Positions 7,821 to 13,358 of a stretch of 13,358 bases of DNA are shown piece after piece. Source of the DNA: CAZADA01 sp964636945 (GTDB lineage Bacteria; Pseudomonadota; Alphaproteobacteria; Caulobacterales; Maricaulaceae); assembly GCA_964636945.1 (NCBI GenBank), contig CAZWVH010000074.1, positions 1-13,358 on the forward strand. Direction: 5' to 3'. The notes under the pieces are model-generated. The model saw nothing but the letters and a program-made list of their open reading frames with translations. It did not search any database and was not told the DNA's origin. The position numbers and the translations under genes are program-made. The first letter of the stretch is position 1. Every line of letters starts with the position of its first letter.

Positions 7821-8273
7821 ATGTCGAAGTATTTCAATTATCACACCATCGAACGAGGGATCGCCATTGGGCTAACATGCGGCATGGTCATAGTGGTCTT
7901 GCTCGCAACTATTTCATTCTTGCAAGCAATCTTAGCCGCCTCCACGGCGTTTAATGCCGATATTCAATATCCAACCTTTCAAGTCCTGTTCGATCGCATT
8001 TTGGCGGCAATTATTGCTCTAGAGCTGGCGCACTCGGTGCAACAAATGGCGGCGGGCAAGCGTAGCATTATCCAAGTAAGAACGGTCATCATCATTGGCG
8101 TTCTTGCCGTCGTTCGGAAGTTAATCCTGCTCGAAATTGACAGTACCAGCGGTGCTTATCTTGCTGGCTTAGCCGCCGTGATCCTCGCCCTGGGCACGGT
8201 CTACTTCCTGATTCAATGGGTGGAAGATCGCGGAACGCTCCCCCAACCAAAAGCGCCCGGCGAACAGTCTTAG
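7821..8273 (+). CDS. PsiE-family four-helix inner-membrane protein
   Basis: A 150-residue membrane protein with four predicted helices: about 14-37, 53-72, 86-105 and 110-132. The second helix carries ILAAIIALELAHSV, and the third is introduced by IIQVRTVIIIGVLAVVRKLIL. These are the hallmarks I know from phosphate-starvation-inducible PsiE proteins, whose exact role is unknown. The length fits the family. The start ATG is preceded by AAAAGAGATAGT, a modest ribosome-binding site. It is followed after 21 bases by the CBS-domain gene on the same strand, suggesting a two-gene operon. No phosphate-box operator was recognised upstream. Codon use (many TTG leucines, AT-richer) differs from the GC-rich genes to the left and agrees with the rhodopsin cluster to the right. 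Confidence 0.78.
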   Translation: MSKYFNYHTIERGIAIGLTCGMVIVVLLATISFLQAILAASTAFNADIQYPTFQVLFDRILAAIIALELAHSVQQMAAGKRSIIQVRTVIIIGVLAVVRKLILLEIDSTSGAYLAGLAAVILALGTVYFLIQWVEDRGTLPQPKAPGEQS

Positions 8274-8282
8274 TATCGTGAA

Positions 8283-8289
8283 AAGGAGG
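8283..8289 (+). promoter_or_regulatory. Strong ribosome-binding site for the CBS-domain gene
   Basis: A consensus Shine-Dalgarno AAGGAGG ends five bases before the ATG at 8295. It is the best ribosome-binding site in the window and fixes that start. Confidence 0.85.
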
Positions 8290-8294
8290 CGCTC

Positions 8295-8810
8295 ATGCGC
8301 ATCAAAGATCGTCCTGAATACAAAACCAAACCAAAACCGTTGTCCTGCACGCCGGATGTCACAATCGCTGAGGCGGCCCGCCGGATGGCTTCAGAACAGT
8401 ATGGTTCGATCGTTGTGGTGAACGACGATGACACAGTCGCGGGGATACTGACCGAACGCGATATTCTCAACAAAGTGGTCGCAACCGACACCGACATCCA
8501 TGCGAAAACGGTGCGTGATGTGATGACGTCGAAAGTGAGGACGGCGTCGGAGGACGAAAATCTATTAGACTGGCTGCGGATTATGTCGAACGAACGGTTC
8601 AGGCGCGTTCCAATTGTCGACAAAGACGGGCGCCTCGTCTCTTTGATGACCCAGGGGGATTTCGTTTCTTACACATGGCCGCAACTCATCGAACAAGCCA
8701 CAACGTTGGCAAAGGGAACACTCGGGCGCTTCTATCCAGTCGCGCTGATCTTGTCATCGTTCGTGATTTACACGCTGGCGCTCGTATTTGGCCTTGCAAT
8801 ACTGCGATAA
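8295..8810 (+). CDS. CBS-domain-pair protein with C-terminal membrane helix
   Basis: 171 residues. Two CBS motifs form a Bateman module: the first at about 16-66 (TIAEAARRMASEQYGSIVVV, then GILTERDIL) and the second at about 78-130 (VRDVMTSKV, then RRVPIVDKDGRLVSLMTQGD). Such modules usually bind adenosine nucleotides or related ligands and act as energy or redox sensors. A single hydrophobic helix at about 146-168 (FYPVALILSSFVIYTLAL) anchors it in the membrane, probably with the CBS pair in the cytoplasm. The start is set by a consensus ribosome-binding site. Lying 21 bases after the PsiE-like gene, it is probably cotranscribed with it and may regulate or partner it. The partner and ligand are inference. 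Confidence 0.88.
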   Translation: MRIKDRPEYKTKPKPLSCTPDVTIAEAARRMASEQYGSIVVVNDDDTVAGILTERDILNKVVATDTDIHAKTVRDVMTSKVRTASEDENLLDWLRIMSNERFRRVPIVDKDGRLVSLMTQGDFVSYTWPQLIEQATTLAKGTLGRFYPVALILSSFVIYTLALVFGLAILR

Positions 8811-9114
8811 TCAGGTGAGCCGTTGATGCACGAGACGCGTCGGTGGGACGCGAAATAAAGCGGTATTCTTTCACGTCGATTTAAGTATAAATCTCGCGCG
8901 CGCCGGCCCGCACCTAAGCATATGCTGCAATGCACAAGTCCAATTGTTTTGGTGTGGTCTTTAGCCGCGCTGCGAGTGGAGTGGCTGCGATAAAGGAAAA
9001 TATTTTCTGCTGTATCTTGAATTCGTGAAAAGTTGTACAACCATCTCCAAGCAGCTGTGCGGTTGATCCGTCGGCGGTTGGTCTTGCAATTGAAACTCAA
9101 TCTGGGGCAACAGC
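8811..9114. other. 304-base intergenic region upstream of the rhodopsin gene
   Basis: No gene or RNA is apparent here. It should hold the promoter of the rhodopsin-carotenoid operon and the end of the CBS transcript, but I see no clear terminator hairpin with a T run and no clean sigma-70 hexamer pair. It contains a 10-base perfect palindrome, AGCATATGCT, near 8918, and another, GTTGTACAAC, at 9032-9041. In the rhodopsin frame a TGA at 9091-9093 excludes any start upstream of 9115. Confidence 0.5.
9032..9041. promoter_or_regulatory. Perfect palindrome GTTGTACAAC, candidate operator
   Basis: A 10-base perfect inverted repeat lies 73 bases before the rhodopsin start, where a regulator could act. 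No specific regulator family is assigned, and palindromes this short do occur by chance. Confidence 0.25.
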
Positions 9115-9945
9115 ATGGAAAACTTGTCTTTGGGTCAGTACGAACTGATCTACAACTCACTATCATTTGGCATTGCGACCATGGGAGCCGCAACGCTTTT
9201 CTTCTGGTTGAGCAGAGGTAGCGTCGCGCCACAATATCGCGCCGCCTTGACGATAACTGGCCTTGTGACCGCGATTGCGGCGTATCATTACTTTCGCATA
9301 TTTGAGAGCTGGGGTGCGTCCTTCGACGTTCAATCGCTAGCCAACGTCACCGATCTGAACCAAATCGTGCCCGTTACGGGAGAGAAGTTCAACGACGCAT
9401 ACCGTTATGTGGACTGGCTTTTGACGGTGCCGTTGTTGCTGGTTGAGCTCATATTGGTGATGGGATTGGCGCGCGCCGCGACCATCTCGAAAAGTGTGCG
9501 TCTCGGCCTGGCTGCGACTGCAATGATCGCACTAGGCTATCCTGGCGAAATCGCCTCCGACGCTGGCCAGCGCGTTTTGTGGGGCGTTTTATCAATGATC
9601 CCCTTCTTATACATTTTGTATGAATTGTTTGTTGGATTGCGCGGATCGATCAATCAACAACCCGCAGCTGCAAAAGGATTGGTCGGCATTGCAGTTTGGG
9701 TCACCATCTTGTCATGGTCGTTCTATCCGATCGTTTACTTCGCGCCATTGTTCACCGGCGCCGAAAGCTATGCGCTGCAAGATTTGCCGGCAAATGCGGT
9801 CGTGATCATCCAAGTGGGTTACACGATTGCCGACATCGTTGCTAAAGCTGCCTTTGGGGTGCTCATCTACATGATCGCCGCCGCAAAGAGCCAAGACTGG
9901 ATCGCGCGTCAGTCGGGCGGAATGGCGGCTGCGCCAGCCGAGTAG
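9115..9945 (+). CDS. Light-driven proton-pump rhodopsin, xanthorhodopsin-like
   Basis: 276 residues, seven membrane helices, retinal protein of the inner membrane that exports protons in light. Helix C reads RYVDWLLTVPLLLVEL, giving proton acceptor D100, T104 and carboxylic donor E111: the D-T-E pattern of outward proton pumps, not the NDQ of sodium pumps or NTQ of chloride pumps. The retinal Schiff-base lysine is K244 in IADIVAKAAFG. H58 in AYHYFRI corresponds to the histidine that pairs with the counterion in this group. The proteorhodopsin tuning position is L108, the green-absorbing type. G157 in LWGVLSMIPF matches the glycine that opens the carotenoid-antenna site in xanthorhodopsin. The overall sequence (GQYELIYN, VAPQYRAAL, GYPGE) follows xanthorhodopsin closely. 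The ribosome-binding site is weak (CTGGGGC). The gene leads a carotenoid operon that would supply retinal and possibly an antenna pigment. Confidence 0.95.
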   Translation: MENLSLGQYELIYNSLSFGIATMGAATLFFWLSRGSVAPQYRAALTITGLVTAIAAYHYFRIFESWGASFDVQSLANVTDLNQIVPVTGEKFNDAYRYVDWLLTVPLLLVELILVMGLARAATISKSVRLGLAATAMIALGYPGEIASDAGQRVLWGVLSMIPFLYILYELFVGLRGSINQQPAAAKGLVGIAVWVTILSWSFYPIVYFAPLFTGAESYALQDLPANAVVIIQVGYTIADIVAKAAFGVLIYMIAAAKSQDWIARQSGGMAAAPAE

Positions 9946-9953
9946 GCGTGCTG

Positions 9954-9984
9954 GGCCGACGACGCTACTGATGCGTCGTCGGCC
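9954..9984 (+). promoter_or_regulatory. Intercistronic hairpin between rhodopsin and crtE
   Basis: A perfect 12-bp inverted repeat, GGCCGACGACGC (9954-9965) and GCGTCGTCGGCC (9973-9984), encloses a 7-base loop, starting eight bases after the rhodopsin stop. No T run follows, so it is more likely an mRNA 3'-end stabiliser, processing site or partial (leaky) terminator than a full intrinsic terminator. It could keep rhodopsin mRNA levels above those of crt mRNA. Confidence 0.75.
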
Positions 9985-10008
9985 ATTCACTACGCGGGAG
10001 CACACGAC

Positions 10009-10902
10009 ATGCCAGACGTCACTTCGTCACTGCTGCGAATGGATCGATCGCTCGAGCGCCTTGAACGTACGATGATCGCGTTGTCTGGGAGTGGGCCCAT
10101 TATCCGTGAGGCCGTCACCTACCATCTGCAATCGGGCGGGAGGCGCGTGCGGGCCAAACTCGCACTTGAAGCTTGCGCCGCTTTGGGTGTTGAGGCGGAC
10201 ACGGCCGTCTTGATCGCAGCGGGCTGCGAGCTTTTGCACAATGCCTCACTCATCCACGATGACTGTCAAGATCAAGATCATGAACGCCGCGGTCGAGCGG
10301 CGGTTTGGCGCACTTACGGCGTCAACATCGCGATATGCGCAGGTGATCAACTGATATCTTCCGCCTATGCCGCACTGGCGAGTGCGCCAAACTCCGGTTC
10401 AGCGTTGGTGAGGGCGGCGCATGAGTGCGTCGCTCAAGTCATAGAGGGCCAAGCGCACGATTTGGTTGCGCGCGGCGATGCAACAGTCAACCAAGAGGAT
10501 TATCGCACCATTGCAACAGCCAAGTCGGCTCCGTTGCTTTCACTTCCTTTGCGCTTGGCGCTCATCCAGGCTGGTCGCCAAGACGCGTGTGAATTGGCCG
10601 AGGCGGCCGTCGCGCACTTTGCCCTGGGATACCAAATCCTCGACGACATCCAAGACGTGGAACAAGACCGAGCCGCAGGTGATAGCCTCAACCTGGTTCT
10701 GATCCTTGAGCGCACAGCGCAAGAATCGTCATCGGCTCGTGACGCAGCCGCACAACGGGCAATGTTCGAGCTAGACCGCAGTATCAATCTTGCGTCGGAG
10801 TTGCCCAACGGCACAGGTGCGTTACTCCAATCATACGCCAGGGACATGGCGGCGCAATTGACCTTCAATACTAAGCATGCGGGGTCTCTGGCGCCGGCAT
10901 GA
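10009..10902 (+). CDS. crtE: Polyprenyl (geranylgeranyl) diphosphate synthase
   Basis: 297 residues, trans-type isoprenyl diphosphate synthase, expected to make GGPP for carotenoids. The first Asp-rich motif is LIHDDCQD (D84, D85, D88) followed by RRGR. The second is GYQILDDIQD (D212, D213, D216). Other family marks include GGRRVRAKL (43-51), EGQAHDL (146-152) and K172 in ATAKSAPLL. The first motif has the DDxxD form without the two-residue insert of some GGPP synthases, so product length (FPP or GGPP) cannot be read with certainty; the crt context favours GGPP. The start has a GGGAG ribosome-binding site eight bases upstream. It lies 63 bases after rhodopsin, beyond a strong hairpin, and overlaps crtI by ATGA. 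Confidence 0.9.
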   Translation: MPDVTSSLLRMDRSLERLERTMIALSGSGPIIREAVTYHLQSGGRRVRAKLALEACAALGVEADTAVLIAAGCELLHNASLIHDDCQDQDHERRGRAAVWRTYGVNIAICAGDQLISSAYAALASAPNSGSALVRAAHECVAQVIEGQAHDLVARGDATVNQEDYRTIATAKSAPLLSLPLRLALIQAGRQDACELAEAAVAHFALGYQILDDIQDVEQDRAAGDSLNLVLILERTAQESSSARDAAAQRAMFELDRSINLASELPNGTGALLQSYARDMAAQLTFNTKHAGSLAPA

Positions 10903-12416
10903 CCAAAGCAGTCGTCATTGGTGGCGGATTTGGGGGGCTGGCTGCTGCGCTTCGGCTGCGTGCGAAGGGATATCAAGTCCAGCTACTCGATCGCTGCGGT
11001 CAATTGGGCGGACGCGCTCAGGTGTTCGAGCGCGGTGGATATCGACACGACGCTGGCCCCACCGTGATCACCGCCAAGTTTCTGTTCGAAGAGCTCTTTG
11101 CTTTGTTCGATCGACGATTGGACGATTATCTCCGGCTGGTCGATCTGTCGCCCTGGTATCGCTTTTGTTTTCCCGACGGCGAAACCTTTGATTACGGCGG
11201 CACGGTGGACGACACGCTGGCCGAAATTGCACGGTTCAATGTGGCTGACTTGGCCGGTTACCGGGCGTTGCTTGCTGAGTCGAAACGCATTTTTGATGTC
11301 GGCTTCACTCAACTCGCCGATGTACCCTTTCACGACTTCACCGTCATGGCGCGACAACTCCCCAACCTTTTGCAACTAGGCGCGCGACGCAGCGTATGGT
11401 CGCTGGTCAGCAAGCACATCGCGGACGACCGGCTGCGCCAAGCCTTCTCAATTCAACCGCTGCTTGTCGGCGGCAATCCCTTTGACACCACCAGCGTATA
11501 CGGACTGATCCATTATCTGGAGCGTGAGTGGGGGGTCCAGTTCGCCATGGGCGGAACCGGGGCGATCGTCAACGCGCTTGCCCGGCTGATGGACGAAGTT
11601 GGCATATCGGTCCGCCTCAACACCGAGGTTGACCAGATCCTCATTGAAGACGGCGCCGCTGTGGGCGCACGGCTCGCCAATGGCCAAATCATCCGTTCTG
11701 ATATCGTTGTGTCCAACGCCGATGCGGCGCATCTCTACAAGCACATGGTCCCGCATTCCGCGCAATCACTCGGCGTCAAGGTTAAGCGCGCTGCAGCGCG
11801 TTATTCGATGGGCTTGTTTGTCTTGTTCTTTGGAACCGCGCGCCAATACGACCATGTCGCGCACCACACCATCTGGCTTGGCCAGCGGTATAAAACGCTG
11901 TTGCATGACATTTTTAATCGAAAGATTTTGGCTGACGATTTTTCGTTGTACGTGCATCGCCCGACGGCGACGGACCCGAGTTTCGCCCCGCCGGGCCATG
12001 ACAGCTTTTACGTGCTGGCGCCGGTACCCAATCTGCAAGCGGATGTTGACTGGTCCGTCGCCGGGCCTCAGCTGCGTGATCGCATTGTCGCGGCGCTCGA
12101 GCGCAGTCTTTTGCCCGGACTGTCCAAGGTCATTCGCGAAGATTTCTGGATGACCCCAGAGAACTTCCAGCGCAACTATCTCTCACAACACGGCGCCGGC
12201 TTTTCCATTGCGCCTCATCTGACGCAATCAGCCTGGTTTCGCTTCCACAACAAAGCCGAAGGTCCCAAAAACCTCTATTTGGTTGGCGCGGGCACACATC
12301 CCGGCGCGGGTATGCCGGGCGTGTTGTGCTCAGCGAAGGTCGTCGACCGCCTTGCGCCAAGGGTCGGTTCCACGCCCAAAATTGCCGGACAGCCCATGTT
12401 GGAGGCGGCGCAATGA
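10899..12416 (+). CDS. crtI: Phytoene desaturase (lycopene-forming)
   Basis: 505 residues, the usual size for bacterial CrtI. This FAD-dependent, membrane-associated enzyme introduces double bonds into phytoene, typically four steps to lycopene. The N-terminus has the dinucleotide-binding fold VVIGGGFGGLAAALRLRAKG (from residue 5), with LDRCGQLGGRA following. The C-terminal CrtI signature NLYLVGAGTHPGAGMPGVL is intact (about 458-476). Its ATG overlaps the crtE stop (10899-10902), and its own stop overlaps the crtB start (12413-12416), so the three genes are translationally coupled. The number of desaturation steps is inferred from the cluster, not from the sequence. Confidence 0.95.
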   Translation: MTKAVVIGGGFGGLAAALRLRAKGYQVQLLDRCGQLGGRAQVFERGGYRHDAGPTVITAKFLFEELFALFDRRLDDYLRLVDLSPWYRFCFPDGETFDYGGTVDDTLAEIARFNVADLAGYRALLAESKRIFDVGFTQLADVPFHDFTVMARQLPNLLQLGARRSVWSLVSKHIADDRLRQAFSIQPLLVGGNPFDTTSVYGLIHYLEREWGVQFAMGGTGAIVNALARLMDEVGISVRLNTEVDQILIEDGAAVGARLANGQIIRSDIVVSNADAAHLYKHMVPHSAQSLGVKVKRAAARYSMGLFVLFFGTARQYDHVAHHTIWLGQRYKTLLHDIFNRKILADDFSLYVHRPTATDPSFAPPGHDSFYVLAPVPNLQADVDWSVAGPQLRDRIVAALERSLLPGLSKVIREDFWMTPENFQRNYLSQHGAGFSIAPHLTQSAWFRFHNKAEGPKNLYLVGAGTHPGAGMPGVLCSAKVVDRLAPRVGSTPKIAGQPMLEAAQ

Positions 12417-13358
12417 CCATATCGGCCAGTTCGGCCGCTGACTTGGGGCAAACGGCCTTTTCGCCCCAAGAGATTTTGAGGCGAAATGGGCGTTCGTTCC
12501 ATTTTGCGTCCAAGTTCTTGGGACGCCGCCATGCACAGCGCGCCGCCGCCGTGTATGCGTTCTGCCGCCATGTGGACGATGTGGCCGATGGGGCGCACCA
12601 AAGACATGTTGCACGTAACGCATTGCAGCGTATTGACCTCGAATTGGCGCAAGGCCGGTCCGATCACCCCATAGTGGCGTCGTTCCTCGACTGCGCCAAT
12701 CGCATGAACCTCGACCTTCAGATCGCGCATTTACTCGTTCAAGGCGTCCGCACCGATCTTGACGAAGTGCGTATTGCGAGCCCCGACGAACTTGTCAGGT
12801 ATGCCTATCATGTGGCCGGTGTGGTTGGGCTGATGATGTGTTCCGCACTTGATGTGCAGGAGCGCGAGGCTCACCCGTTTGCCATCGACTTGGGTATTGC
12901 GATGCAGCTGACCAACATTGCGCGCGATGTCCTCGAAGATGCCGAAAATGGGCGCCGATATCTGCCGGGCGCATGGGTTCAAAACATCGAACCTGGGCAA
13001 ATCATTCACGCCAATCAGGAAGACCATGTGGCGATCGCCATCGCCATTGAGCGCGTTCTTCATCTGGCGGAGCGGTACTACGCCAGCGCCCTTGGAGGCA
13101 TGGCATATTTGCCGCCCCGGGCGCGGTTGGCGATCCTGATTGCAGCACGTGTTTATCGCGCCATTGGGGTCAAAATGATGCAACGCAACTGTTTACAGTG
13201 GCGTGAACGTACAATTGTATCGGGGCCAAGCAAGGCGGGATGGGCCGCGAAAGCGATGGGCTCTTTCGTTACAAATGGATCGATTCACACGCCCCCAAGT
13301 CAGCACGATTCAACCCTGCATGGTGCATTAAGGGGATTGCCCGGCGCCAACCATGACT
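12413..13358 (+). CDS. crtB: Phytoene synthase, 3' end beyond the window
   Basis: An open frame from ATG 12413 runs to the window end for 315 codons with no stop, so the C-terminus is outside; most CrtB proteins are about 300-350 residues, so little is missing. The enzyme joins two GGPP head to head to give phytoene. Visible motifs are RSFHFASKFL (27-36), the first Asp-rich motif AFCRHVDDVAD (D55, D56, D59), YHVAGVVGLMM (132-142) and the second Asp-rich motif LTNIARDVLEDAENGRRYLP (D172, D176), both diphosphate-Mg binding. The ATGA overlap with crtI supports the start and tight coupling. The last 30 residues visible are low in pattern. Confidence 0.93.
   Translation, partial: MTISASSAADLGQTAFSPQEILRRNGRSFHFASKFLGRRHAQRAAAVYAFCRHVDDVADGAHQRHVARNALQRIDLELAQGRSDHPIVASFLDCANRMNLDLQIAHLLVQGVRTDLDEVRIASPDELVRYAYHVAGVVGLMMCSALDVQEREAHPFAIDLGIAMQLTNIARDVLEDAENGRRYLPGAWVQNIEPGQIIHANQEDHVAIAIAIERVLHLAERYYASALGGMAYLPPRARLAILIAARVYRAIGVKMMQRNCLQWRERTIVSGPSKAGWAAKAMGSFVTNGSIHTPPSQHDSTLHGALRGLPGANHD

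Noticed and set aside
9018..9041. Possible -35 TTGAAT with -10 TACAAC upstream of rhodopsin
   Set aside because: Spacing is only about 13 bases, too short for a sigma-70 promoter.
8768..9232. Minus-strand open frame covering the intergenic region before rhodopsin
   Set aside because: No recognisable motif, overlaps the ends of two well-supported genes, and has no ribosome-binding site.
1..13358. CRISPR array
   Set aside because: No set of regularly spaced direct repeats was seen.

Overview
The window looks like alphaproteobacterial DNA. A tRNA-Asn of alphaproteobacterial type lies at the left edge. A proton-pumping rhodopsin of the xanthorhodopsin group, followed by carotenoid genes crtE-crtI-crtB, fills the right side. 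A run of 100 N shows that this is a scaffold. Base composition falls into three blocks: the left 0.7 kb is intermediate in GC, about 0.7-7.7 kb is very GC-rich (sample lines hand-counted at 70-75% GC), and about 7.75 kb to the end is lower (sample lines 43-60%). The middle block is therefore either acquired DNA or a mis-join in the assembly.

Region 1 (1-720): the 3' part of tRNA-Asn(GTT), with the C-terminal remnant of a large serine recombinase read antisense to it. The last 13 recombinase codons and its stop lie exactly inside the tRNA sequence, the usual picture of an integrative element that uses the tRNA 3' end as its attachment site. The recombinase has lost its catalytic N-terminus.

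Region 2 (813-7677): three large unnamed genes. A 1177-residue protein is followed, after one stop and one codon in the same frame, by a second protein that crosses the N gap and ends in a segment like the pre-toxin segments of polymorphic toxins. Convergent to these is a 564-residue protein with a possible PD-(D/E)XK nuclease core. Together they are the best candidate here for an undescribed system, perhaps a secreted or effector-type module. No function can be proven from sequence alone.

Region 3 (7821-8810): a short two-gene unit encoding a PsiE-family four-helix membrane protein and a CBS-pair protein with a C-terminal membrane helix.

Region 4 (9115-13358): the phototrophy cluster. The rhodopsin keeps the proton-pump residues, the retinal lysine, a green-type tuning leucine and the glycine associated with carotenoid-antenna binding. 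A strong intercistronic hairpin separates it from crtE (isoprenoid diphosphate synthase), which overlaps crtI (phytoene desaturase) by ATGA, which in turn overlaps crtB (phytoene synthase) by ATGA. CrtE makes the prenyl precursor, CrtB condenses it to phytoene and CrtI desaturates that to lycopene. The lycopene cyclase and beta-carotene cleavage enzyme needed for retinal are not in the window and would be expected just beyond its right end.
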